From an uncultured Bacilli bacterium (GTDB lineage Bacteria; Bacillota_I; Bacilli_A; ML615J-28; CAG-698), in contig CANQVC010000009.1 in NCBI GenBank assembly GCA_947627195.1, forward strand, positions 1 to 43,647: DNA of 43,647 nt, in the 5' to 3' direction. Both the position numbers and the translations under genes were made by a program. This document shows, one piece after another, positions 19,386 through 30,000 of the stretch. Numbering within the stretch: the first letter of the stretch is position 1; each line of letters begins with the position of its first letter. The notes under the pieces are model-generated. The model made no database searches. It saw nothing but the letters and a program-made list of their open reading frames with translations, and was not told the DNA's origin.

Positions 19386-20296
19386 TGGAATATATTAATT
19401 ATATTAAAGATCATAATTTAGGAGAAATTTTTGAAAATACATCTTTTAAAGAAGTTACAACATTAGGAATAGGAGGAAATATTTGCTTATTATATTATCC
19501 TAATTCTATCAAAAACTTTTTAACATTTTATGATTTTTATATAAATAATACTAATAATAAATTATTTCCATTATTTATTTTAGGTAATGGTAGTAACGTC
19601 TTAGCTAGTGATAAACCATTTGTTGGTATAGTTGTTTGTTTAAAAAAAATAGATATTCAATATATATTGATTGGTAATAATTTAATTGCATCAAGTGGAG
19701 TATTAATTTCATCATTAATTTATTCATTAGCTAAAAAAGGATATGGCGGAATGGAATATTTAAGTGGAATCCCTGCAACAATAGGTGGTTTAGTTACAAT
19801 GAATGCTGGTGCATATGGTAAAGAAATTAGTGATAATTTTATTGAAGCTTGGTGTTTAAATAAAGATGGAAATATTATAAATATTAAAAAGGATAATATG
19901 GATTTTAAATATCGTAAATCAATAATCCAAAAAGAACATTTAATTGTTTTATATGCTTCATTTATTTTAGAAGCAAAAAATGAAAAAGAAATATTATTAG
20001 AAGTTAATAAAAAAATAAAAAATAGAAAAGAGAAACAACCATTAAAAGAAAAAAATGGGGGATGTACATTTAAAAATATTGTTCCCTTTTCAACATGGCA
20101 AATGATTGATTCTGTTGGTTGCCGAGGATATCGAATTGGTGATGCGCAAGTATCTAATAAACATGCTAATTTTTTAATAAATTTAGGAAATGCAACTAGT
20201 AATGACATGTTATTACTAATAAAACACATTCAAAATGAAGTAAAAAATAGATTTAATGTCTTTCTTGACTGTGAGTGGGTTTTTGTCAACTTTTAA
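19382..20296 (+). CDS. murB: UDP-N-acetylenolpyruvoylglucosamine reductase MurB
   Basis: FAD enzyme that reduces enolpyruvyl-UDP-GlcNAc to UDP-MurNAc. FAD-binding signatures are LGNGSNVLASD (about residues 68-78), GYGGMEYLSGIPATIGG and MNAGAYG. The C-terminal domain is type II-like and short. The catalytic acid position, normally Ser in GS(T/V)FK, reads GCTFKN with Cys228. It overlaps murG by 4 bp (ATGA). It has 304 aa, normal for the family. An AT-only hairpin (20309-20333) follows, without a clear T tail beyond it. Confidence 0.93.
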   Translation: MMEYINYIKDHNLGEIFENTSFKEVTTLGIGGNICLLYYPNSIKNFLTFYDFYINNTNNKLFPLFILGNGSNVLASDKPFVGIVVCLKKIDIQYILIGNNLIASSGVLISSLIYSLAKKGYGGMEYLSGIPATIGGLVTMNAGAYGKEISDNFIEAWCLNKDGNIINIKKDNMDFKYRKSIIQKEHLIVLYASFILEAKNEKEILLEVNKKIKNRKEKQPLKEKNGGCTFKNIVPFSTWQMIDSVGCRGYRIGDAQVSNKHANFLINLGNATSNDMLLLIKHIQNEVKNRFNVFLDCEWVFVNF

Positions 20297-20344
20297 AAAA
20301 TAAAGTAAAAAAATAAAAAACATATTTATTTTTACACAAATGTG

Positions 20345-20353
20345 TGATATAAT
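20345..20353 (+). promoter_or_regulatory. Extended -10 promoter element of ftsZ
   Basis: TGATATAAT, a full extended -10, lies about 30 bp before ftsZ. The -35 is poor (TTTATT at 20325-20330). A 12-bp palindrome, ACACAAATGTGT (20334-20345), touches the element and could be an operator. Confidence 0.6.
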
Positions 20354-20386
20354 TAGAGAAAGTATTTATCTAATGGAGGTATCATG

Positions 20387-21499
20387 ATGGAACAAGATTC
20401 ATTTAGAGAACAACCAGTCTTAAGAGTAGTAGGTATAGGTGGTGGTGGTGGAAATGCCGTTAACCGTATGATTGAAAACGACGTAAAAGGCGTCGATTTT
20501 GTTGTCATCAATACCGATGCTCAAGTGTTACGTCTTGCGAAAGCAGATACACGATTACAAATAGGTAAATTATTAACAAGAGGATTAGGAGCAGGTGCTG
20601 ATCCTGAAATTGGCCGTCAAGCAGCTGAAGAATCTTCTGATGACATTCGTGAAATACTTAAAGGTAGTGATATGGTATTTATCACTGCAGGTATGGGTGG
20701 AGGAACAGGTACAGGTGCTTCACCAGTTGTTGCGAAAATCGCCAAAGAACTTGGATGTTTAACAGTTGGTATTGTTACAAAACCATTTTCTTTTGAAGGT
20801 CGTAAACGTATATTACAAGCAACACAAGGTCTTGCTGCTTTAAAACCATATGTTGATACATTAATTGTTGTTCCTAATGATAAATTGGTTGATATCGCTC
20901 AAAGTAATTTAACAATGTTAGAAGCTTTCCGTGAAGCAGATAATGTTTTACGTCGTGGTGTTCAAGGACTTGCGGAAATATTAAATGTTCCAGGTTTAAT
21001 TAATGTTGACTTTGCCGATGTTAAAAACGTTATGAAAAACAAAGGAACTGCCTTAATGGGTATTGGTATTGCATCAGGTCCAAACCGTGCTATTGAAGCT
21101 GCTCGTAAAGCTATACGTAGTCCGTTACTTGAAATTGATATCAATGGGGCAACTGATGCCATTGTCTTCATTACAAGTGATATTGATATTACAATGGCTG
21201 AAGTAATAAATGTTGCTAATGAAATCAGAGGAGCATCAAGTTCTGATATTGATATTGTAATTGGTGCTGGCTTTAATGTAGATTTACAAGGTGAATTAAT
21301 CGTTACAGTAATTGCTACAGGATTTGACAGTAATCCTGAACAAGAAGCATTAATAAAAGGTACAAAACTACCTGAAACACCAGCAACACCTAATTTTGTT
21401 CCAAAAGGTTCAATGGAAGAAACGGATGAAATAAATAAAACAAAAATTAAAAAGAAACCAGGCGAACCAATTCCATGGCTTGGTAGTAAATTTAAATAA
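20387..21499 (+). CDS. ftsZ: Cell division protein FtsZ
   Basis: Tubulin-like GTPase that forms the Z ring. N-terminal [13 protein letters not shown], tubulin signature [10 protein letters not shown] (about residues 105-114) and T7 loop [11 protein letters not shown] with the catalytic Asp. The linker is short (about 35 residues). The last residues, [10 protein letters not shown], are a diverged version of the conserved C-terminal peptide that binds FtsA, SepF or ZipA. ATG 20387 is 7 nt from GGAGG; the ATG one codon earlier is also possible. It is transcribed alone, between its own promoter and a strong terminator. Confidence 0.96.
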   Translation: MEQDSFREQPVLRVVGIGGGGGNAVNRMIENDVKGVDFVVINTDAQVLRLAKADTRLQIGKLLTRGLGAGADPEIGRQAAEESSDDIREILKGSDMVFITAGMGGGTGTGASPVVAKIAKELGCLTVGIVTKPFSFEGRKRILQATQGLAALKPYVDTLIVVPNDKLVDIAQSNLTMLEAFREADNVLRRGVQGLAEILNVPGLINVDFADVKNVMKNKGTALMGIGIASGPNRAIEAARKAIRSPLLEIDINGATDAIVFITSDIDITMAEVINVANEIRGASSSDIDIVIGAGFNVDLQGELIVTVIATGFDSNPEQEALIKGTKLPETPATPNFVPKGSMEETDEINKTKIKKKPGEPIPWLGSKFK

Positions 21500-21503
21500 T
21501 AAT

Positions 21504-21535
21504 AAAATGTCACAAGTTAAAGTGACATTTTTTTT
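21504..21535 (+). terminator. Rho-independent terminator after ftsZ
   Basis: Perfect 10-bp stem (21504-21513 with 21522-21531), 8-nt loop and a T run to 21535. Confidence 0.85.
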
Positions 21536-21562
21536 ATTTTAGATTTAGTATAATTTTCGATA
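21522..21562 (+). promoter_or_regulatory. Possible long-spacer spoIIGA promoter with a Spo0A-like box
   Basis: TATAAT (21549-21554) has no good -35 at 17 bp, but GTGACA (21522-21527) lies 21 bp upstream, inside the right arm of the ftsZ terminator. The B. subtilis spoIIG promoter is known for an over-long spacer (about 22 bp) rescued by Spo0A. TTCGATA (21556-21562) is one mismatch from the Spo0A box TTCGACA. Suggestive only. Confidence 0.4.
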
Positions 21563-21577
21563 CTGAGGATAATTATC

Positions 21578-22297
21578 ATGGTTATTTATATTGATTTAGT
21601 TTTTATCACTAATTTTTTTATTAATTTTATTTTTATTTCTTTTATTTACTTATTATTTAATGATAAAATAACTAAAAAAATATTTATTAGGATTATAATT
21701 TCTTCAGTTGTTAGCACTTTATTTCTTTTCGCATTCCTACTTAATGTCTTTTTTTATAATTTATTTAAAATATTAGGAGGAATGATTTTAGTTTTAATTT
21801 CTTTTCGTTTGGCAAATCCTAGAAAATATTTTATTCAAACATCTATTTATTATTGTTTAGAATTATCATTAATAGGTATTGTCCAAAGCTTTCACATGCA
21901 AGGACTTTTTTTGTTCTTGGGTATTTTATTGATATTATTTTTATTTTTATTCCAAAATCAAAAAAGATTAATAACCAATACATTAAATTATTATTATGAA
22001 GTTATTATTGTTTGTTTAAACAAAAATATTAAATTAAATGGATTTGTTGATACGGGAAATAAAAGTATGTCAATGGGTAAACCAATTATTTTTGTTAATA
22101 AAAAATATTTCAATAAACAATTAAAGTCTGTTGGTTTAGTTTATGTTAGAACTGTTGGTGGAACTATTGCAATTGAATGTTTTAATCCTAATGATTTTAT
22201 TATTTGTGTTGATAAAATTAAATTACATAAAGATGTTTTAATTGCTTTTACTGATTTAAGTTGTGATTGTTTATTAAATGTTAATTTATTTGTGTAG
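21578..22297 (+). CDS. spoIIGA: Sporulation sigma-E factor processing peptidase SpoIIGA
   Basis: Membrane aspartic protease that cleaves pro-sigma-E in the mother cell. The N-terminal half (residues 1-130) has about five hydrophobic spans starting YIDLVFITNFFINF. The cytosolic half carries the active-site motif GFVDTGNKS (about residues 157-165). At 239 aa it is shorter than the roughly 300-aa Bacillus protein. GAGGA lies 8 nt before the ATG. Its substrate gene sigE begins 8 nt downstream, which fixes the identity. Confidence 0.92.
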   Translation: MVIYIDLVFITNFFINFIFISFIYLLFNDKITKKIFIRIIISSVVSTLFLFAFLLNVFFYNLFKILGGMILVLISFRLANPRKYFIQTSIYYCLELSLIGIVQSFHMQGLFLFLGILLILFLFLFQNQKRLITNTLNYYYEVIIVCLNKNIKLNGFVDTGNKSMSMGKPIIFVNKKYFNKQLKSVGLVYVRTVGGTIAIECFNPNDFIICVDKIKLHKDVLIAFTDLSCDCLLNVNLFV

Positions 22298-22305
22298 GAG
22301 GAGAC

Positions 22306-23007
22306 ATGTTTAAATTTTTAAGAAAGTTGATTGATTTTATTTTTGGAAATGATTGTTATTATGTAAATAGTACCAATATTTTACCACCACCTCTATCTGA
22401 TGAAGAAGAAGAAAGATTATTACTTTTATCAAAAGATGGAGATATTGAAGCAAGAAATACTTTAATAACTCATAATTTACGTTTAGTTGTTTATATTGCA
22501 AAAAAATTTGAATCAACAAAAATTAATATTGAAGATTTGATTAGTATTGGTTCAATGGGTTTAATAAAAGGTGTACAAACATTTAAGATGGAAAAGAATA
22601 TTAAATTAGCTACTTATGCCTCAAGATGTATTGAAAATGAAATTTTAATGCATTTAAGAAAAACACAAAGAATTCGTCAAGAAGTAAGTTTAGATGAAAT
22701 ATTAAATGTTGATAGTGAAGGAAATGAAATGGTGCTTGCAGATATATTATCTTCAGATGACCACCAAGCATTAGATAAAATGACTGAAGAAGAAGATCAT
22801 AAAAAATTATATAAAGCTTTATATTCATTGACATCAAGAGAAAGAGAAATTATTTCTATGAGATATGGTTTATTTGGTAAGGATGAAATGACACAAAAAG
22901 AAGTGGCTGATTTCTTAGGGATATCACAATCTTACATATCAAGACTAGAAAAGAAAATCATTGATAAAATTCGCTATTTTATTTCTGATAAAGTAGAAAT
23001 ATCATAA
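22306..23007 (+). CDS. sigE: Sporulation sigma factor sigma-E (as pro-protein)
   Basis: Mother-cell sigma factor activated after asymmetric division. It has region 2 (NLRLVVYIAKKFE, IEDLISIGSMGLIKG, LATYASRCIENEILMHLR) and region 4 with helix-turn-helix TQKEVADFLGISQSYISRLE. The hydrophobic/basic N-terminus (residues 1-17) followed by CYYVNST and LPPPLS is the inhibitory pro-sequence and its cleavage zone. It is shorter than the roughly 27-29 residues of Bacillus. Length is 233 aa. It is co-transcribed with spoIIGA. Confidence 0.95.
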   Translation: MFKFLRKLIDFIFGNDCYYVNSTNILPPPLSDEEEERLLLLSKDGDIEARNTLITHNLRLVVYIAKKFESTKINIEDLISIGSMGLIKGVQTFKMEKNIKLATYASRCIENEILMHLRKTQRIRQEVSLDEILNVDSEGNEMVLADILSSDDHQALDKMTEEEDHKKLYKALYSLTSREREIISMRYGLFGKDEMTQKEVADFLGISQSYISRLEKKIIDKIRYFISDKVEIS

Positions 23008-23025
23008 TTTAATTTTTATGATTTT

Positions 23026-23055
23026 GCATAAAAATAACAAAATAGCACCATCATA
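23026..23055 (+). promoter_or_regulatory. Sigma-G-type promoter upstream of sigG
   Basis: GCATA (23026-23030), an 18-bp gap, then CATCATA (23049-23055). This fits the published sigma-G consensus GHATR-N18-CATNHTA, quoted from memory, at every position. Predicted transcription begins just before the GGAGGTG ribosome site, so the leader would be short. Confidence 0.6.
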
Positions 23056-23077
23056 TACATAGTGGAGGTGTTTAAGT

Positions 23078-23851
23078 ATGCGAAATCGTGTGGAAATTAC
23101 AGGCGTAAATACTTCAGATTTAGTAACGATTAGTAATGAAAGAATAATGGAATTATTGCCTCTTTCGCATCAAGGAGATGAAAGAGCAAGAGAAGAATTA
23201 GTTTATGGAAACTTAAAACTTGTTTTAAGTGTTATTAAAAAATTTTCTAATAGAAGAGAAAATCTTGATGATTTATTTCAAGTAGGATGTTTAGGATTAT
23301 TAAAAGCTATTGATAATTTTGATTTATCTCATGGTGTTCGTTTTTCAACGTATGCTGTACCAATGATTATTGGAGAAATTCGCCGTTATTTACGAGATAA
23401 TTCAGCTGTTCGTGTCTCAAGATCATTAAAAGATACGGCATATAAAGCATTACAATTTAAAGAAAATTATATTCAGGAAAAACAAAAAGAACCAACAATT
23501 GAAGAAATTGCGGAGGCTATTGAAGTAGATTCTTTAGATGTTATTATTGCCCTTGAAGCTATTCAAGATCCAATATCTATTTATACACCTATTTATAACA
23601 ATGGTACTGATGAAATATATTTGATAGATCAAATTGGTGATGATAATCAATCAGAAGATAAAAAAGTATTAGAATTAACAATTCGTCAAGGAATTAAAAA
23701 ATTAAATGATCGAGAAAAAGATATTATTAATAAAAGATATTTCTTAGATAAAACACAAATGGAGATTGCGGAAGAAATTGGCATATCACAAGCTCAAGTT
23801 TCACGACTTGAAAAAAATGCTTTAAAAATTATATTTAATACTAATGAATAA
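23078..23851 (+). CDS. sigG: Sporulation sigma factor sigma-G
   Basis: Late forespore sigma factor. It starts with the sigma-G hallmark RVEITGVNTSDL, the region that contacts the anti-sigma factor Gin in Bacillus. Region 2 reads LDDLFQVGCLGLLKAIDNFDLSHGVRFSTYAVPMIIGEIRR in overlapping blocks (about residues 66-106), then region 3. Region 4 has TQMEIAEEIGISQAQVSRLEK. Length is 257 aa, as in B. subtilis. It lies directly after spoIIGA-sigE, the classical order. A sigma-G-like promoter precedes it and a terminator follows. Confidence 0.96.
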   Translation: MRNRVEITGVNTSDLVTISNERIMELLPLSHQGDERAREELVYGNLKLVLSVIKKFSNRRENLDDLFQVGCLGLLKAIDNFDLSHGVRFSTYAVPMIIGEIRRYLRDNSAVRVSRSLKDTAYKALQFKENYIQEKQKEPTIEEIAEAIEVDSLDVIIALEAIQDPISIYTPIYNNGTDEIYLIDQIGDDNQSEDKKVLELTIRQGIKKLNDREKDIINKRYFLDKTQMEIAEEIGISQAQVSRLEKNALKIIFNTNE

Positions 23852-23881
23852 AATTATAGGAAGATTTTGTTTATAAAATCA

Positions 23882-23933
23882 AAAGGATTAAAAACTAAAA
23901 GGTTAAAATCTAAATTAGTTTTGATCCTTTTTT
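23882..23933 (+). terminator. Rho-independent terminator after sigG
   Basis: Long stem: 23882-23896 with 23917-23930, 7 bp and 6 bp around a small bulge, with six T. A smaller upstream hairpin (GATTTT/AAAATC, 23863-23880) precedes it. Confidence 0.75.
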
Positions 23934-23989
23934 ATTTTAAAAAAGTATTAAATTTTAAATTAAAAACAAGCGTTTTCATTAAAAAACAA

Positions 23990-24018
23990 TTAACATATAA
24001 AACAATAAGTTGTATAAT
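23990..24018 (+). promoter_or_regulatory. sigma-A promoter of the giant lipoprotein gene
   Basis: TTAACA (23990-23995), 17-bp spacer, TATAAT (24013-24018). The leader is about 30 nt with GGGAGGA at 24036-24042. Confidence 0.8.
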
Positions 24019-24053
24019 ATTATTATAGTATTTTAGGGAGGAAATAAACACGT

Positions 24054-27000
24054 ATGACACGTATGATTAAAAAAGTTTTTGCTATCTTTTTAACATTCAC
24101 TTTTCTATTCCTTGTTGTAGGATGTGATGGAAATAAAGAAAAAGAAGTTAAGAAAACAGTAGAAATTACAATTACAGAAAAGAACACAGTTGAAGTCGGT
24201 GCTCAATCTTTTGATTATACAGAAATGTTTAAGATTACTGTTGATGGGGAAAATTATCCAGTAACAAATGAAATGATTGACGCATCTGATGTTAAATTAG
24301 ACGAAGTAGGTTCATACACTGTTAAATTATCAGCATCTATTGTTGATCGAACAGTAGGCGATAAAGAGTATGAAACAACATATACAAAAGATGCAACTTT
24401 AAATGTTGTTGCAAAAGCTGCAACAGAAAAAGTAGTAGTTATTAATGAAACAAGTGTATCTAAAGAAATTGAAAATGGAGATAATACATTTGATTTTACT
24501 AAATTATTTACTATTACCGTAGATGGAGAAAATGTTACTGTAACAAAAGAAATGATTGATTCATCAAAAGTTCAATTTAATGTTGCAGGAAGTTATGAAG
24601 TAACATTAACATATACAGTAGATGGAAAAGATTATACAAAGACAGTTAATGTTACAGTTAAAGAAAAAGTAGCTACAGAAAAAGTAGTAGTTATTAGTGA
24701 AACAAGTGTATCTAAAGAAATTGAAAATGGAGATAATACATTTGATTTTACTAAATTGTTTACTATTACCGTAGATGGAGAAAATGTTACTGTAACAAAA
24801 GAAATGATTGATTCATCTAAAGTTCAATTTAATGTTGCAGGAAGTTATGAAGTAACATTAACATATACAGTAGATGGAAAAGATTATACTAAGACAATTA
24901 CTGTTACAGTTAAAGCAGAAGAAGTGACTGGAAAAGTTGTTGAATTAGCTGAAACAAGTGTATCTAAAGAAATTGAAAATGGTGATAATACATTTGATTT
25001 CACTAAATTATTTACTATTACAGTAGATGGAGAAAATGTTACTGTAACAAAAGAAATGATTGACATTAGTCTTGTAAGATTTGATGTAGCAAATACATAT
25101 CCTGTTACTTTAAATTATACAGTTGATGGTAAAAATTATACAAAGACAGTTAATGTTACAGTTAAAGCTGGAGCAACAACAGAACAATTACAAGCTTTAA
25201 AAACAGCTTCAGAAAAAAATTATACAAATTATACATTAACAATCCAAATTGATGAAGAAAGTACGGAAGTAATTGAAAGAACAGAAACTATTTTACATGC
25301 TAATTTAGGTTCATATGGCGAAGCATTATTTATTTTACAAAATGGTTCACCTACAAAATATTATAAAAAGAATAGTTCTGATAAATGGGAATTACAAACA
25401 ACATTATTTACAAATCTTTGGACATATACATATGCTCCTTATATGTATGATTTAAAAATAACTCCAACTGATTTTAATTTTAAAGATGATGTTTATACAT
25501 TAAAGAAAATGGCTATTGAAAAATATGAATTTTTAGTAGCACCATATCAAACTGAAACAATTGTTGATATGCAAGTTAAAGTTAATGAAGGTGTTATCAC
25601 TGAAATTGATATTCAAGGTAGTGAATCATCTTACAAGATGTACTTCACAGCTGTTGGCACAACAACAATTGAAGATCCATCAGCATCAGAAGATGCAAAT
25701 AATGAATTTGCGGGAATATATGTTTATATGGGAGTTTATCTTGTAATTAGTAATGATCTTTTTGGTGCTGGTACAGTTAAAAGAATTTCAAGTAAAGAAG
25801 AAGAATTTGATTATGTAATTAAACAAGATGAAAATAACGTAACATATCTTGATGTTAACGATGGCGATTATTCTATCTATAAGAATGCTAAAGGCGTTAC
25901 ATGGACAGATATTTATGGCAGTGATGGTACTGTACAATACACAAAGACAGATAAATTACCAGAACCACAAAAACCGGAAGAGTTACCTGAAAATCCTGAT
26001 AATCTACCATACATTGGAAAATTTGTTTCATATGATACTTCAGGAACTAAAACAAATTTAACTTTATGGACTGATGGTACTGCAAGATACTTTACAAATT
26101 ATATGGGAACATGGAAATTTGATGAAGAAAATCCAAATATTATCCATATCAAATGTAGTGTATTCTCTTATGATGTAACAGTTATACAAGATGGTGTATT
26201 ATTTGCTGTTAATCTAGATCGTCCAGATGATGTAGGAAGTTTAAGAATATTCGTTAGAGAAAATGAACATGAATACCAAGAACAATATTATAAACAAGGT
26301 GTTGCATATCTTACAATTTATAACAATATAATGACATTCATTTATTATGCTAATGGCTATGTTGTTACAACTGAAGATGTTATTGCTCCAGAAGTATATA
26401 TTCATTTATACGATACTGAAGGTAAATTAATTACAGTAGTTCAAAGAGCAAGTAGCTTAAATACTCGTTTAGAGATTATTGAAGCAACTGCAGGAACTTA
26501 CAATAAAGGTGATAGTGTATTAATTATTGATGGATTTGGTAAAGCAACATATAATGGCGAATCTTGTGAATATTATTCAACACCATTTAATCGTGTTGTT
26601 GTAAAAACTAAAGCAGGAAGTGTTGGATTAGCATTAAATGTTGATGAGATGACATTTGAACTTGCTGAACAAGATGGTCACCAAGGTGAATATCGTAATG
26701 ATGGTTCTATTGTAATTACCATTGATGGTTGGGGAGGTATGTTTACTGATCCACAAGATGAAATGTTATCTCCAAGTTTCTATACTTATGTATTAGATGG
26801 TAGAGATTTAACAGCAACAATTGATGGAATTAATCATTATTATACATTTAGATCATATGGTAATGGTCTTGTTAGAAAACAAGATGGAACAGTATGGCAA
26901 AAAACTGGTACACATTATGAAATTGAAGTAGATATAACTCAAACTGATGCTGATACTAATATCCCTTATGGAGATACAAACTTTGATTTCACAAAGTTAT

Positions 27001-30000
27001 TCAATATTTGGGAAGATGGAATGACAAAAACAGTTAAGAAAGAATGGATTGATGTATCTTTAGTTAATTTCACAACTTCAGGTACATATAAAGTAACTCT
27101 TGTCTATAAATGTGCCCAATTAGATGGTCAAGAATTTACTAAAGAAATTGAAGTAACAGTTTTAGCAGAAGGTGAAGTTGTTGATAAAAATGTCATCATT
27201 TCCGAAACTAATGCATCTAAAGAAATTGAAAATGGTGATACAGAATTTGATTTCACAAAATTATTTAAAATTACAGTAGATGGTAAAGATGTTACTGTAA
27301 CAGAAGAAATGATTGATTCATCAAAAGTTAAATTTGATGTTGCAGGTAGTTATGAAGTAACATTAACATATACTGTTGATGAAAAAGAATATACAAAAAC
27401 TATTAGCGTTACAGTAAAAGCAAAAGCTGTTGAAGGCGATATTTCTTTACAAGGTACATATTCTCGTTTAGATTTAACTAGTTATACATTAACTTTATCG
27501 GAAAAGAATGCTGCAACATATAAAGCAGGTAGTACAACTTATGAAGGTACATGGACACAAGATGAACAAACAAAGAAAATTACCATTACTTTAAAAGCTT
27601 CATCTTCTTCTAAAACATTTGAAGTTACAGTTGATGAAAAAGGTATTTTGTTTGCGAAAGATGTTTCATTAAATTCATATTGTTTATTTGTCAAGGGTGC
27701 AACAGATATTAAAACATTAACAATTGGTTCACCTGCTTCAATATATGTTTATGAATTTAATTATAATTCATCAACAATCAAAGTAGCTATGGCAAAAGAG
27801 ACATATTATGGTGAAGTTCAAGCTGATAAAGATTTATTCACTAAAGATAATGTTGTTACTATTACAAAAGATGGTGATGAAATTTGTATTGTGAAAATAT
27901 CTTATGCATCTGATACTTCCGCAACAGGTCAATTACCAACCGAAGAACGTGGTACTTATACATCTGGTGAAGATAGTATCGTAGCTGATGGATTTGGTAC
28001 ATTAACTGGTTCAATTAAAGGTACATATATTGTTGTTAAAGAATATTTCGTTGTTAAAACAACTGAAGGTGAAAAAACATTAAAGATTACTGATAAAACA
28101 TATAGTGTTGTTGAATATGATGGCTTCAGTGGTGATTTCGTTGATAATGAAAATGAAGATGATGTAAAATATACATTAAAATTAAATGGATGTGGAATTG
28201 CTTCAATTGAAAAGAGTTATACATCTCCTACTTATGGTATTTATACAAGTACTGAAGATGCAATTACAATCGTATTTGAAGATCCACAAAGTAGTTTTAG
28301 TGATAAATATGGAACTATTGTATTAACTAAAACACAATTAGGTAATATATTATCAGGTAAAGTTTTAAGTGAAGATGTTACTTTCTATAAAGTTGAAAAA
28401 TATAAAGCATATCTTGAAGTAACAGAAGAATTAGTTCGTTTATTAGATTCTGAAACAGAACATGATTTCAAACAATATTTCAAACTTTCATATAATGGTG
28501 AAAATGTTGAAATAACTGATGAAATGATTAAATCAACAGTTAAATTTGGTGAAGCTGGTTTCTATACAGTTACATTAACTTATACAGTCAATGATGAAAC
28601 ATACACATATGAATTACAAGTTGAAATTTATGTTTTACCATATAAAGATAGTCCAATTGTTGGTAAATATGCAAGAAGTACACATAAATCTAGTGAAGTT
28701 AAATTCCAATATGCTTTAGAATTATTTGCTGATGGAACAGCTGCTGTAACATATGTTTCAGGTACAAGTGTAACAAAATATGAAGGTACATTTGAATATA
28801 ATGATATTAATAAAACTATTAATGTTACAACTTCAAGTGCATCATATCAATATACTGGAACTGTAAAAGATGGTGTTTTATTAGTACATAAAACTTCTTC
28901 ATCTAGTACATATAGCGATTATTATTGCTTTATAAAAGATGCTACATTAGATACAGTTTATACTGGAACAGATTCATACATGAATAAATTTACAGTAAAT
29001 GATGAAACAGTTTATATCTTACAAGATAATACAACCCAATATGGAGTTGTTGAAGTTGAAGGAGATATTGCTGCAGGACAAATGGTAAGTTTAAAACAAA
29101 ATGGTGTTGAAATTAAATTAGTTAAATTTACTTCAGCTACAGCTTATACATTATCATCTGCTGAAAAAAATACATATAAAGTAGGTGAAGAATCATTTAC
29201 TTTAGATGGATTTGGAACATATACAAGTGATTCTAAAAATGGTACATATAAAGTAATTAGTAATAAAATTTTAGTTGAAACTGAAGATGAAATGTTAGTT
29301 TATACAATTGATATTGCTGCAAAAACTGCAACAGTTGTAGAGAAAGATCAATTTGAAGGTATTTATTATCATGATTCTACTGGAGCATATAATATGGCAT
29401 ACTTTAATTTCACAGGTTATGGTATATTAATATTCAATAGAGCAAATAATTTAGCAACAAGTTCTCAATATGTCATTGGTACATATACAGTAGAAGGTAA
29501 TAAACTTACTACTTTAGATGCTAAAGGTAATTCATACGAAATGGAAATTGGCGAAAATAAACTTACTGTTACTAAAGAAATTAAATCAGATTTTTATGTA
29601 TCAGAAGGTTGGGAATTCGTAAAAATTAGTCCTGTTGTTGAAATTAAAGATTCTGATACAGCAGATAAAATTAAACAAAATGATACATCATTTGATTACA
29701 AATCATTATTTGTTGTAAGTGTTAAAGAAGATGAAAAAGCAACAGCAACAAATTATAAAGGAACTGGTTTAGCTAGTGCTATTATTGATTCATCAGCTGT
29801 TCAAGTTGATAAACTTGGAACATATCAAGTAACAATTACTATTTATGTATTTGGTCAAAAATTTACTGGTTCAAGAGAAGTAGAAGTAGTTGATCCATCA
29901 ACTAAGATTGTTAATGTTGCGGAAACTGATGTTGCTAAAGAAGTTTCTGGTAGTACTACATCATTTGATTTTAAGACTTTATTTAAAATTACAGTTGATG

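Noticed and set aside
19720-20229. 169-codon - strand frame opposite murB
   Set aside because: Antisense shadow; no start signal, and the true gene on the + strand is certain.
20962-21513. 183-codon - strand frame opposite ftsZ
   Set aside because: Mirror of a highly conserved gene; Ile/Ser/Ala-rich translation without domain features.
23965-23978. Possible CcpA cre site (AACAAGCGTTTTCA) upstream of the giant lipoprotein promoter
   Set aside because: The right half matches, but the left half misses three consensus positions, so it is at best a half-site.
24429-25163. CRISPR-like array suggested by regularly spaced near-identical DNA
   Set aside because: The repeats are in-frame protein-coding units of 252 bp with no short direct repeats or unique spacers; no cas genes are present.
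25561-26061. Two short + strand frames inside the giant lipoprotein gene
   Set aside because: They are out-of-frame readings of the repeat-rich gene with low-complexity translations.
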